From Burkholderiales bacterium JOSHI_001 (GTDB lineage Bacteria > Pseudomonadota > Gammaproteobacteria > Burkholderiales > Burkholderiaceae_C), in NCBI GenBank assembly GCA_000244995.1, contig CM001438.1, positions 3,868,090 to 3,932,089 on the forward strand: a DNA stretch of 64,000 bases, given 5' to 3'. Shown in pieces: positions 17,302-25,740 of this stretch (its first letter is position 1; the number at the start of each line of letters is the position of its first letter). Position numbers and translations under genes: made by a program. The notes below the pieces were generated by a model. The model ran no database searches. It was not told the origin of the DNA and saw only the letters and a program-made list of their open reading frames with translations.

Positions 17302-17333
17302 CGGCGCACGTTTGATTTGCCCGATCTTGACCC

Positions 17334-18293
17334 ATGCCCGCTCCACGTCATTTTCAGCTCGGCGACGCCAGCGGCGATCCGGCCGCCGAAGCCTCGGCCG
17401 GCTTGCTGCAGCCCCGGGCCGCGGTGCCGCCCAAGTACTTCTACGATGCCCAGGGCTCGCGCCTGTTCGATGCGATCACGGCACTGGCCGAGTATTACCC
17501 CACCCGCACGGAAGCGGCCATCTTCGCCGCGCATGGCCCAGCCATGGCCGAAGCGGCGCTCCGCCGAACGGGGCCCGGCCCGGTGATCGTTGATCTCGGG
17601 GCCGGCAACTGCGCCAAGGCCGCGGCGCTGTTTCCGCTGCTTCGGCCCAGCCGCTATGTGGCGGTGGACATCTCGGCCGACCACCTGGCCGGTGCGCTGG
17701 CGCAACTGCAGCGCGAACAACCCGCGCTTGACCTGGTGGGCGTGGGGCTGGACTTCTCGCGGCGGCTGGCGCTGCCTGCCGATCTGACGGGCGATGGCGC
17801 GCTGGTGTTCTATCCCGGCTCCAGCATCGGCAACTTCGACCCCCCGGGCGCCTTGGAACTGCTGCGCCAGGCCCGCGCCGTGGCCGGCCGCGGCGCCCTG
17901 CTGATCGGCGTGGACCTGGTCAAGGACGATGAAACCCTGGTGGCGGCCTACGACGATGCGCTGGGCGTGACGGCGGCCTTCAACCTGAACCTGTTGCGGC
18001 ACCTGAACCGGCTGCTGGGTGCGGACTTCGACCCGCGGCACTGGCGCCACGTGGCGCTGTTCAACCGGGCCGAATCGCGCATCGAGATGCACCTGGCGTC
18101 GCGCCGCGCGCAGACGGTGCGTTGGCCCGGCGGCGAGCGCGCCTTCGCGGCCGACGAGCGCATCCACACTGAGAACTCCTACAAGTGGAGCCTGGACGGC
18201 TTCGCCGCGCTGCTGCGCGAAGCCGGTTTCCGCGCACCGCGCCATTGGACCGACGAACGCGGCTGGTTCGCGCTCTTCCTGGCCGAAGCCTGA
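17334..18293 (+). CDS. egtD: L-histidine N-alpha-methyltransferase EgtD
   Basis: 319 residues, SAM-dependent trimethylation of histidine to hercynine. Family marks: the N-terminal PPKYFYDAQGSRLFDAITALAEYYPTR, the SAM loop VIVDLGAGNCAKA, VAVDIS, the FYPGSSIGNFDP segment and the C-terminal ENSYKWSLDGF that contacts histidine. Hercynine is the shared acceptor for ergothioneine and selenoneine. The next gene, on the opposite strand, is the EgtB-like SenA, and senB/senC follow, which places this copy in a selenoneine pathway. Start ATG lacks a strong ribosome site. Confidence 0.95.
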   Translation: MPAPRHFQLGDASGDPAAEASAGLLQPRAAVPPKYFYDAQGSRLFDAITALAEYYPTRTEAAIFAAHGPAMAEAALRRTGPGPVIVDLGAGNCAKAAALFPLLRPSRYVAVDISADHLAGALAQLQREQPALDLVGVGLDFSRRLALPADLTGDGALVFYPGSSIGNFDPPGALELLRQARAVAGRGALLIGVDLVKDDETLVAAYDDALGVTAAFNLNLLRHLNRLLGADFDPRHWRHVALFNRAESRIEMHLASRRAQTVRWPGGERAFAADERIHTENSYKWSLDGFAALLREAGFRAPRHWTDERGWFALFLAEA

Positions 18294-18304
18294 GCCGTAC
18301 CGGC

Positions 18305-19525
18305 TCAAGCTGCGCAGCTGCGGAAGCCCGCCGGCACGTCGCTGCGCCAGGACTGGAAGAAGTTGCGGTACTTCGGGTGCCGCATGCGAGGCTGTGTGCA
18401 CGTGGAGGCGCCCTTGAGCACCGGGCGGCCATCGAACCACGGCGCCGAGTAGTCTCGGTAGGGATGCGGCTCGAAGCCGGGGAAGGGTGCGAACGGGCTG
18501 GCCGTCCATTCCCAGACGTCACCCCAGCGAAAGGCCGGCCCGGCCGTGCAGGCGGCGCACTCCCATTCCGCTTCGGTGGGCAGGCGGCGGCCGGCCCAGC
18601 GGCACCAGGCCTGGGCTTCGTGCAGGGTCAGGTGAGAGGCCGCCTCGCCCAAGTCAAGCGGGGCCCAGCGCTCGCCCAGCGAACGCTCCCAGCCCTCGGC
18701 ACCCTGCCGCAGGTAGCGCGGCAGGCTGCTCGGCTGCGCGGCACGCCAATGCGCGCCGGCTTCGGACCACCACCGCGGGTCGTCGTAGCCGCCGGCCGCC
18801 ACGAAGGGCAGGAACTCGGCCCAGCGCACGGCCTGGGCGTCGATCGCGAAGGGCGCCAGGGCGACGTCCAGGCCCGCGCGTTCGTTGTCGAAGACGAAGC
18901 CGCCGCCGGCGTCGCCGCCCAGCCGCCAGTGCTGCGCCCCCACCTGCAGCGGTGCGCCCGGCGCGGGCAAGGCCTGCACCTGCCACCGCGGGTCGTGAAC
19001 CGCCATGCCCAGGCCCCGCGCCATGTACAGCGCGGCCTCGTGGTGCATGTCCTCGTGCAGCAGGGCCAGGCGGAAGAAGTACAGCGCGTCATCGGTGCCG
19101 GCGGCATGCTGCAACAGCGCCAGGGTCTGGTCCAGTTGGCGCGCAAGGTCCTCGCGCGTGGCCGCCGCGCCCGGCAGCGGCAGCTGCCAGCGGCTGTCGT
19201 GCGGCACGCGGCTGGAGTTGTACAGCGCATCGGCGTCGCCACGCAGCGGCGGGCGGCGCGGCACGTCGGGGTCGGCGCGCGCGCCAGCGCCGCATGCCGG
19301 GTTGCGGCCGATCCAGAACTCCTGGAACCAGCCGATGTGGCCCAGTTCCCACAGCGGCGGGTTCAACTCCGGCCGCAGCGGCACCTGCAATTCGGGCAGG
19401 GCCTGCTCGTAAAGCGCGAAGGTGGCCAGGGTGTCGGCCCGGCTGGCCCGCAGCAGGTCGGCCAGCACCTCGGGTGAGCCCTGCCGGGCGGCGTCCGCGG
19501 CTCGCGTTAGGCTTGCATCGTGCAT
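18305..19525 (-). CDS. senA: Selenoneine synthase SenA (EgtB-like non-heme iron enzyme)
   Basis: 406 residues. An N-terminal DinB-like domain carries the iron-ligand set: His63 in LGHIGWFQEFW and HEDMHHE at 157-163. A C-terminal formylglycine-generating-type domain follows (RRLPTEAEWECAA, GDVWEWTASPF, RSDVPAGFRSC). EgtB enzymes join a thiol to hercynine using O2; the SenA branch uses the selenosugar from SenB. I call SenA rather than EgtB because senB and senC are adjacent. It converges on egtD with 11 bases between the stops. The start at 19525 has GAGGG seven bases upstream and overlaps the GTG of divergent senB; a start at an internal GTG (about residue 20) cannot be excluded. Confidence 0.88.
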   Translation of the reverse strand: MHDASLTRAADAARQGSPEVLADLLRASRADTLATFALYEQALPELQVPLRPELNPPLWELGHIGWFQEFWIGRNPACGAGARADPDVPRRPPLRGDADALYNSSRVPHDSRWQLPLPGAAATREDLARQLDQTLALLQHAAGTDDALYFFRLALLHEDMHHEAALYMARGLGMAVHDPRWQVQALPAPGAPLQVGAQHWRLGGDAGGGFVFDNERAGLDVALAPFAIDAQAVRWAEFLPFVAAGGYDDPRWWSEAGAHWRAAQPSSLPRYLRQGAEGWERSLGERWAPLDLGEAASHLTLHEAQAWCRWAGRRLPTEAEWECAACTAGPAFRWGDVWEWTASPFAPFPGFEPHPYRDYSAPWFDGRPVLKGASTCTQPRMRHPKYRNFFQSWRSDVPAGFRSCAA

Positions 19526-20500
19526 CAAGACACCCTCGTCATCGTGACGCCCGCGCTGGCATCGGCCAACAACGGCAACTGGCAGACGGCCCGCCGCTGG
19601 GCGGGCATGTTGCGCCCAGCTTACCGCGTCCACCTCACCGACCGCTGGCGCGCCGGCGACGAGGCGCTGATGATTGCGCTGCACGCACGGCGTTCGGCCA
19701 GTTCAATCGCCGCCTGGCGCGCAGCCCACCCCGCGCGACCGCTGATGCTGGTGCTGACCGGCACCGACCTGTACCGGGACATAACCACCGATGCGGATGC
19801 CCGCCGCTCGCTCGATCGTGCCGATGCGCTGGTGGTGCTGAACGAACTGGGCGCACGGGGCCTGCCCGAGCCGATGCGCGCCAGGACGCAGGTGATCCTG
19901 CAGTCATGCTCTGCGCGCCAGGCGCTTCCGCGGACAAAGCGGCATCTGCGCGCCCTGATGGTCGGCCACCTGCGCGACGAGAAAGATCCGCGCACCTACT
20001 GGCGTGCCGTGCAGCAGCTGGCGCCGCGCCAGGACATCGTGTTCGACCACATCGGCGCCGCCTTGGACCCGGCGCTTGGCGCCGAAGCCGCGGCCCTGGC
20101 CACCCGCCTGCCCCGGTTCCGCTGGCTGGGCGGGCTGGCGCACGCCAGCGTGCGTCGGCACATCCAGGCCGCCCATGTGCTGGTGCACCCCAGCCGCATG
20201 GAAGGCGGCGCGCATGTGGTCATTGAAGCCATCCGCAGCGCAACGCCGGTGCTGGCCTCGCGCATCGACGGCAACCTGGGCCTGCTGGGCAGCAACTACG
20301 AAGGCTACTTCGAGCCCGGCGACAGCCAGGCGCTGGCAGCCCTGGTCGAGCGCGCCCGCGACGATGCCGATATGCTTGCCGGGCTGATGGCCCAGTTGAC
20401 CCCGCGTGCGCCGCTGTTCGCCCCCGAGGCCGAAAGGGCCAAGCTGCATCAACTTGTCAGCGCGCTGCTGGCCCGTCGCCCTCCTGGATCCTTGACATGA
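19520..20500 (+). CDS. senB: Selenosugar synthase SenB
   Basis: 326-residue GT-B-like glycosyltransferase. The N-terminus LVIVTPALASANNGNWQTARRWA and LTGTDLYRDI are typical of the SenB family; the C-terminal donor-binding part has HPSRMEGGAHVVIEAI and GYFEPGD. SenB couples selenophosphate to UDP-N-acetyl sugar to give the selenosugar used by SenA. It starts with GTG and ends in an ATGA overlap with senC, so SenB and SenC are translationally coupled. Its first six bases overlap the start of senA on the other strand. Confidence 0.88.
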   Translation: MHQDTLVIVTPALASANNGNWQTARRWAGMLRPAYRVHLTDRWRAGDEALMIALHARRSASSIAAWRAAHPARPLMLVLTGTDLYRDITTDADARRSLDRADALVVLNELGARGLPEPMRARTQVILQSCSARQALPRTKRHLRALMVGHLRDEKDPRTYWRAVQQLAPRQDIVFDHIGAALDPALGAEAAALATRLPRFRWLGGLAHASVRRHIQAAHVLVHPSRMEGGAHVVIEAIRSATPVLASRIDGNLGLLGSNYEGYFEPGDSQALAALVERARDDADMLAGLMAQLTPRAPLFAPEAERAKLHQLVSALLARRPPGSLT

Positions 20501-21570
20501 ACGCACCTGCCTGCCCCGCCCCGTCCGCCGAACCCCGGCTCACCTCGCTGTCGCACGGGGGCGGCTGCGGCTGCAAGATCGCGCCGGGGGTGCTGTCCGA
20601 AATCCTCAAGGGCACCGCCGCCCTGCCCGTCCCCAAGGAATTGCTGGTGGGCATCGAAACGGCCGATGACGCCGCGGTCTACCAGCTCAACGACGAGCAG
20701 GCGCTGATTGCCACCACCGACTTCTTCATGCCCATCGTCGACGACCCCTTCGACTTCGGGCGCATCGCCGCCACCAACGCCATCAGCGACGTTTACGCGA
20801 TGGGCGGCAAGCCCATCCTGGCGCTGGCCCTGGTGGGCATGCCGATCAACGTGCTGTCCACCCAGACCATCGGCCGCGTGCTCGAAGGCGGCGCCTCGGT
20901 CTGCCGCAGCGCCGGCATCCCCATCGCCGGGGGCCACACCATCGACTCGGTCGAGGCGATCTACGGCCTGGTGGTGCTGGGCCTGGTGCACCCTCAACGC
21001 GTCAAGCGCAATGCCGATGCGCAGCCGGGCGACCTGCTGGTGCTGGGCAAGCCGCTGGGCGTGGGCGTGATGAGCGCGGCGCTGAAGAAAGAACAGCTGG
21101 GCGCCGAGGGCTACGCCCAGATGATTGCCAACACGACGAAGCTGAACACGCCGGGGCCCGACCTGGCCGCGCTGAATGGTGTGCACGCGCTGACCGACGT
21201 GACCGGTTTCGGCCTCGCCGGCCACGCCCTGGAACTGGCGCGCGGTGCGCGTTGCGATGTCCGCATCGACTGGCCCGCGGTGCCGCTGCTGCCGGGCGTG
21301 CGGGAACTGGCTGCAGGCGGTTTCATCACCGGGGCTTCCGGCCGCAACTGGGCCGGCTACGGCGCCGACGTCACCCTGCCCGCCGACTTCGCGGCCGAAG
21401 ACCGCGCCCTGCTGACCGACCCGCAGACCAGCGGCGGGCTCCTGGTGTCCTGCCAGCCGTCGGCGGTGGACGAGGTGCTGGCCATCTTCCGGCGCCATGG
21501 CTTTGAGCGCGCCGCGGTGGTCGGCAGCGTCGCGGCGACGAGCACCGCACCGCGCCTGCACGTGGGCTGA
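20497..21570 (+). CDS. senC: Selenophosphate synthetase (SenC / SelD type)
   Basis: 357 residues, ATP-dependent formation of selenophosphate from selenide. GGGCGCK carries the active-site Cys24 (cysteine, not selenocysteine) and Lys27. AIR-synthase-like motifs follow: DDAAVYQL, ATTDFFMPIVDDPFDFG, AMGGKPI, GGHTID, LTDVTGFGLAGH and the C-terminal DPQTSGGLLVS. Overlap with senB by ATGA makes it the pathway's selenophosphate source, hence senC; by sequence alone it would be called selD and may also serve other selenium uses. Confidence 0.9.
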   Translation: MNAPACPAPSAEPRLTSLSHGGGCGCKIAPGVLSEILKGTAALPVPKELLVGIETADDAAVYQLNDEQALIATTDFFMPIVDDPFDFGRIAATNAISDVYAMGGKPILALALVGMPINVLSTQTIGRVLEGGASVCRSAGIPIAGGHTIDSVEAIYGLVVLGLVHPQRVKRNADAQPGDLLVLGKPLGVGVMSAALKKEQLGAEGYAQMIANTTKLNTPGPDLAALNGVHALTDVTGFGLAGHALELARGARCDVRIDWPAVPLLPGVRELAAGGFITGASGRNWAGYGADVTLPADFAAEDRALLTDPQTSGGLLVSCQPSAVDEVLAIFRRHGFERAAVVGSVAATSTAPRLHVG

Positions 21571-21593
21571 GATCCGCCTTCGAAGGGGGATCC
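21571..21593 (+). terminator. Hairpin after senC, weak terminator candidate
   Basis: GATCC (21571-21575) pairs with GGATC and an inner CCTT/AAGG closes on a very tight loop, starting directly after the senC stop. No T-run follows, so termination is uncertain. Confidence 0.35.
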
Positions 21594-21718
21594 TTGACCC
21601 GCTTCCCGGCTCAGGCTTGAACGGCCGGCTGCAAGGCCGTCACGTCCCCCCTGCCGCCGCGCCGCTTCCAGCCAGCACCTTGACACGGTGTCCTCGAAGC
21701 CGGCGGCAGCCCGGTGCT

Positions 21719-22780
21719 TCAGTCATGGCGGTGCGCGTGGTGCTCGTCCGGCACGTGCGCATGCGAATGCTGCAAGGCTTCATGCCGGTGAAGGTGGCTG
21801 TGCGACCCGGCCGGCATCGGCGCATGGACATGGGTGTGATGGCCGTCGTCGTGCGTGTGCGCGTGTTCATGCTCCATGGGCTCGTGCTGGTGGCTGTGCG
21901 CGTGGCGCTCGGCCAGGTGCAGCACGATGCCGGCCACCATCAGGGCAGCGCCGGCCCACATCCAGGCGCTGCCGCCGCGTTCGCCCATCACGAAGGCCAA
22001 GGCGGCCCCGACGAAAGGCGCGAACGCGAACACCGAGCCTGTGCGAGCCGCACCGAATGAACGCTGGGCCAGCAGGTACAAGCGAAGACTCAGGCCGTAG
22101 CCGCTAGCGCCGACCGCCAGCAGGCCAAGGGCCGGCCCAGGCGCCGGCATCGGTTCACCGAAGGCGAAGGCAAGCAGCGTGGTCGCGGATGCGCCCAAGG
22201 CGCCCTTGCACATCACGACCTGGCCTGGGTCGCGTTCGGCGACCGCCCTGGACAGGGTGTTGTCCACAGCCCATGCGGCGGTGGCCAGCATCACGGCCAG
22301 CAAGCCCAGCACGGGTGTCGTGCCGGATTCGGCGCGGTCAAGCACCAGCGCCATGCCACCGAGCGTCAGCAGCAACAAGGCCAGCCCGACGCGGCGACCA
22401 AGCGTTTCCCGGTACCACAGCCGCGCCAGCACGGCCGTGAAGACGGCTTCGAGCGTGAGCATGAGCGAGGCCCCTGCCGCGCTGGTGTGCTGCAGCCCCC
22501 AGGCGAGCGCCACCGGGCCGATGACCGCGCCGAACAGCGCCATCAGCGACAGCCGCCTGGCATCGCCCGCCCGAACGCGAGCCTCGACGCCAACCGGGCG
22601 ACGCAGCAGTGCGCCTGCCCAGGCCGCCCCGGCGTAAAGCAAGGCTGCCGTCGAGAAGCTGCCAAGGCCCGTGCCAAAACGCTGGACCAGCGGCGTGCTG
22701 GCGCCGAACAGCAGGGCAGCCAAGAGGGCGACCAGGCCGCCGCGCAAGGCGGGCAGCCGATGTGACGGCGAAGAGCACAT
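21719..22780 (-). CDS. EamA/DMT transporter with His-rich cytosolic tail
   Basis: 353 residues. Residues 1-285 are a ten-helix EamA drug/metabolite transporter (GASTPLVQRFG, LEAVFTAVLARLWYRETLGRR, GAALAFVMGE). The last ~65 residues contain about 24 histidines with Asp/Glu, a likely metal-binding tail as in CDF and ZIP transporters. The substrate is unknown; a metal or a metal-bound metabolite is the inference. It converges on senC with ~150 bases between. The ATG at 22780 lacks a clear ribosome site, so the true start may be slightly inside. Confidence 0.8.
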   Translation of the reverse strand: MCSSPSHRLPALRGGLVALLAALLFGASTPLVQRFGTGLGSFSTAALLYAGAAWAGALLRRPVGVEARVRAGDARRLSLMALFGAVIGPVALAWGLQHTSAAGASLMLTLEAVFTAVLARLWYRETLGRRVGLALLLLTLGGMALVLDRAESGTTPVLGLLAVMLATAAWAVDNTLSRAVAERDPGQVVMCKGALGASATTLLAFAFGEPMPAPGPALGLLAVGASGYGLSLRLYLLAQRSFGAARTGSVFAFAPFVGAALAFVMGERGGSAWMWAGAALMVAGIVLHLAERHAHSHQHEPMEHEHAHTHDDGHHTHVHAPMPAGSHSHLHRHEALQHSHAHVPDEHHAHRHD

Positions 22781-23151
22781 GGATTGAGATTGTTGACGAT
22801 GGGGCCCTCAACCTGCTTGTGCGGGTGGCGCTGGCGTTCATCTCCCCCCGTCTGACGGTGAGCCCGGGCCTGCTGGTCAAGGGCCATGCGGATCTCGCCA
22901 CCGATTGTCCTGCCGACCACAACAAGTTCTTCGTGCTCGACCGCGACCATGACACCAGCTGCGAGACCGGCCACAAGAACAAGGACCACAGCCGCAACAC
23001 CTGATGTGGCTGCCACAGGCACACGGAAGCCAAGGTCCGACAGGAGCACATCGAGGAAGGCATCCAAGACTGCCAGAGCATGTGGAATGCCATTGGGACC
23101 CGCATGAGGAACCGGACAAGCACGGGGGACGAGCGCGGGGCGGAAGAGTGA
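22762..23151 (+). pseudogene. Short frame with one in-frame TGA: decayed gene or recoded gene
   Basis: On the plus strand a frame runs from about 22762 (GTG; true start unclear) to TGA 23002-23004 and continues in the same frame for 48 codons to TGA 23149-23151. G/C preference at third positions holds on both sides of the first TGA and is higher than in the other two phases. The part before reads NLLVRVALAFISPRLTVSPG...DHNKFFVLDRDHD, the part after starts Cys-Gly-Cys. I do not recognise the family. A nonsense mutation in a remnant is the plain reading; selenocysteine insertion would give a Sec-Cys-Gly-Cys motif but there is no convincing SECIS. The first ~20 bases overlap the transporter on the other strand. 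Confidence 0.35.
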
Positions 23152-23224
23152 GGGACTGGGACCCGGTGCGCTCGTCGCGCCGGTGTCAGCCCGCCGAGCT
23201 TTCCCCCGGCGGATCGCCGGCGTT

Positions 23225-24148
23225 TCACGTCAGAAGGAAGGACCGCAGAGCGTCGTTGAACGCTGGCGCGTGAGACACGTTCAAGCCGTGCGGTGCGCCA
23301 TTCACCTTGATCAGCCTGCTCTGGCGCACGGCATGGTGGGTCCGCAGGCCCGACCCTTCGATGGGCACGATGGCGTCCGCTGCGCCATGGATCACCAGCG
23401 TGGGCAGCGTCAGCTTCTTCAGGTCGGCACGGAAGTCGGTGGTCGCGAAAGCGTCCATGCAGGCCAGCGCTGCGTGCTGCGCCGACTGCTCGCACAGGGC
23501 CAGCGCCTCGCGACGCTGCGACTCGGACACCTGCAGCACCCCGTTGGCTGAGAAAAAGGCCGTCGTGAACTGGTCGAAGTAGGCGCTGCGATCCCGTTCG
23601 AACGCCGCCCTCTTCTCCTGCGCCTTGTCGGGCGTGAGGGGGCCGTCGGGGTTGTCTTCGGATTTCATCAGGCAGGGTGGCACGGCCGCAGCGAACACCA
23701 CGCTGTGCAAGCGCGATTCACCATGCCTGGCGGCATAGCGCGCCACTTCCCCGCCGCCCATCGAGAAGCCCACCAGCGTCACATCCTGCAGCCCGCACTG
23801 GTCGATGACGCGTTGCAGATCGTCGGCCAGCGTGTCGTAGCCGTAACCGGACGATGGCTTGTCCGATCGGCCGAAGCCCCGGCGGTCATAGGCCACCACG
23901 CGATAGCCAGCATCACGCAGCGCCGACACCTGAAGTTCCCAGGCCTGGGCCGACAGGGGCCAGCCATGGATCAGCACCACCGCTCGACCCTGGCCACCGC
24001 TGTCGTCGATGTGCAGGCGCACGGTGTCGGCGGGCGTTGATTCGGCAGGGACCGGCGCCTCCGGACTTGCCATGCGGCCAGCGGCAGCGCCGCCCAATGC
24101 GCCGGCAAACGGCGCGGTGGCCGGCAGTGGGGTGGCGGAAGGGGTCAT
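23225..24148 (-). CDS. Alpha/beta hydrolase, chloroperoxidase-like
   Basis: 307 residues. After a ~50-residue Ala/Pro-rich N-terminus (possibly a twin-less export signal or linker) the fold starts at VVLIHGWPLSAQAWE, with the nucleophile serine in VGFSMGGGEVARY, the acid in HGAADAIVPIEG and the base in GAPHGLN. This is the pattern of cofactor-free haloperoxidases and related esterases; YDRRGFGRSDKP is also typical. Natural substrate unknown. GGGAGAG upstream fixes ATG at 24148. No operon partner. Confidence 0.87.
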   Translation of the reverse strand: MTPSATPLPATAPFAGALGGAAAGRMASPEAPVPAESTPADTVRLHIDDSGGQGRAVVLIHGWPLSAQAWELQVSALRDAGYRVVAYDRRGFGRSDKPSSGYGYDTLADDLQRVIDQCGLQDVTLVGFSMGGGEVARYAARHGESRLHSVVFAAAVPPCLMKSEDNPDGPLTPDKAQEKRAAFERDRSAYFDQFTTAFFSANGVLQVSESQRREALALCEQSAQHAALACMDAFATTDFRADLKKLTLPTLVIHGAADAIVPIEGSGLRTHHAVRQSRLIKVNGAPHGLNVSHAPAFNDALRSFLLT

Positions 24149-24698
24149 GTGCTCTCCCAGGGTGGGGTTGATGGCGCAGGCACGAGGCTCGGACCGCAGA
24201 CGCATCCGCGGCGCAGACCAGGGCCCGCAGTGAAACTCATGGCAGCCATGCCGCCGGGACGCGCAGCACCTGGCGAGGCTTGCCCTCGACGGGCGAAGCT
24301 CGCGCACCCTCGGGTGCAAGGACCTGGTACGCGGGACGGCCATGGGCCACTGGTGCGGACATCGGGTCTTCGCCGAGCGAGATCGAACCGAACACCGCCA
24401 GGCCCAAGTCCGCCGAGCGCACAACGGTCATGCAATGAGGCAAATCCATGAGCGGCATGGCGATGTCCTTGGCTTCGGGCCGGTCAGGCCGACAAGCCTG
24501 TTCCGGAGGCAAGCTCATGCTGGCCGCCAGACGCCGCCCTGTCTGTTCATCACCGAACAGATGCGCAAGGCCCATCACGCCAAGCTGCCAGCTCCCTGGC
24601 CTGGCCGCACGAAGGGGCTCATGTCAGCGGTCGGCAAAGCTTGCCAACTGTCGCCGCCAGGGGTCTCGATCACCCACTGGGTCGCCGAGGCGCAACCC
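24149..24698. other. Region without a clear gene
   Basis: 550 bases between the alpha/beta hydrolase and the lipoprotein. Third-position bias is weak in every phase. A minus-strand frame at 24237-24578 is listed separately as doubtful. I see no repeat, tRNA or clear terminator here. Confidence 0.4.
24237..24578 (-). CDS. Doubtful small protein
   Basis: 113 codons starting ATG ATG with moderate G/C at third positions. The product (contains TVVRSADLGLAVFGSISLGEDPM) has no signal peptide, membrane segment or motif that I know. There is no good ribosome site, and a competing plus-strand frame covers the same DNA. Kept only because the gap is otherwise empty. Confidence 0.25.
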   Translation of the reverse strand: MMGLAHLFGDEQTGRRLAASMSLPPEQACRPDRPEAKDIAMPLMDLPHCMTVVRSADLGLAVFGSISLGEDPMSAPVAHGRPAYQVLAPEGARASPVEGKPRQVLRVPAAWLP

Positions 24699-25532
24699 TC
24701 ACTCGTCGCGCCACGCGCCGCCCTGTGGCGGCGAGGCTGATGCAGGCAGCACAGTGACGATGTCCCGGCCAAGCTGACCCAGGAGCGTCTGCAATGTGCG
24801 TGTCCCCAACCCGGGATCCTTTGCCCATTGGGTGACCGACAGAGAACCTGCCTGGCTCAAAGCACCCAGCACTTGCGACTTTGGCTCAACGTGGAGTTTC
24901 TCGAGGTGCAGGTTTGCCGAGACACGCAACAGCATGGCGCACTTCTTCGGCTGTGCTTCGATGCTGAGGAGCACGTCTGCCACGGCAATGGCTGGGGCAG
25001 AGAGTCGCGATCCCATGCTGGCCAGCGCTTCCATGGCGCGCGGATCGTCTGCAAAGGTCGGCTCGATTTCAATCGCCAGCGTTCTTCCACGTCGCTCGAG
25101 GTCCCATGTCATGGCCTCTGCCAGCGCCTTGAGCGCAGACGTCCGGGTTTCGGATGATCCGAGCCACTGCTCCTGGCTCACGACCTGGTCCCAGCTCTGC
25201 GCGCATTCCTTCGGGAGATCCCATTCCGTCGTCTGATGCCTGGCGAGAACATGGGGCAGGTCGAGCAAGGGGGCGCCGAAGGTCAAGAGCGCGGTGACCG
25301 AGAGCCACAGGACCTCTTCACCCAGGCCAGGACCGTAGCCCGACCGTATCGGTGCCTGCATGTGGACGGCAACAGGGCCTGGCCGCAAGACAAGCGGTGC
25401 CCCCCTGGCCTCGGAGGGTGGGCCGGGCGCAGGATGCTTGGGCGGGCCGAGATCCTGAACGGCGCAAGCTTCGACCAGCAGAGTCAGCGCCAGCGTCTGG
25501 AGCACTCGAACGACAGGAACAGAACGACGCAC
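24699..25532 (-). CDS. Putative lipoprotein of unknown function
   Basis: 277 residues from a GTG with GGAGGGG just upstream. The N-terminus VRRSVPVVRVLQTLALTLLVEAC is a lipoprotein signal with Cys23 as the anchor. The remainder is alpha/beta with two hydrophobic stretches near residues 70-90 and no recognised domain; it resembles small GNA1162-type or tripartite envelope lipoproteins only in size. Codon use is visibly less G/C-biased than in neighbours (CGT, TCT, GTT common near the start), hinting at acquisition. The frame is open to 25781, but that extension has no start signal. Confidence 0.55.
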   Translation of the reverse strand: MRRSVPVVRVLQTLALTLLVEACAVQDLGPPKHPAPGPPSEARGAPLVLRPGPVAVHMQAPIRSGYGPGLGEEVLWLSVTALLTFGAPLLDLPHVLARHQTTEWDLPKECAQSWDQVVSQEQWLGSSETRTSALKALAEAMTWDLERRGRTLAIEIEPTFADDPRAMEALASMGSRLSAPAIAVADVLLSIEAQPKKCAMLLRVSANLHLEKLHVEPKSQVLGALSQAGSLSVTQWAKDPGLGTRTLQTLLGQLGRDIVTVLPASASPPQGGAWRDE

Positions 25533-25740
25533 AAGCCCCTCCGGTTTCGTCACCTCAGGCAGCTCAGTCTGCGGACCGGGTGGCTTTGAACGCTTGCGCT
25601 CGCGCAAGCCATGGCAGCCGCCCACAAACCCCTCCCAGGTGATTGGCCGGTTCGATGTGCTGCAGGCCCATGGCGCCTGGAAGCTGCCCGTGGGCAGCGG
25701 CAGGTCCTGGCCGGGAGTCCAGTCGCAGGCCAGGAGACAG

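Noticed and set aside
20497-20580. Possibility that SenC/SelD contains selenocysteine
   Set aside because: The active-site codon is TGC (Cys24), not TGA.
21719-21930. CAT/ATG-rich repeats as a CRISPR-like array
   Set aside because: They are histidine codons of the transporter tail.
23005-23045. SECIS element after TGA 23002
   Set aside because: Only a 5-bp stem with a three-base loop (TGTGG/CCACA) is present; nothing like the bacterial apical GGU loop at the right distance pairs convincingly.
22543-23067. 174-codon minus-strand frame across the EamA start and the interrupted frame
   Set aside because: Third-position G/C bias is poorer than on the plus strand and it overlaps the EamA gene in another phase.
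24342-24740. Plus-strand frame of 132 codons
   Set aside because: No ribosome site, no motif, and overlaps the end of the better supported lipoprotein.
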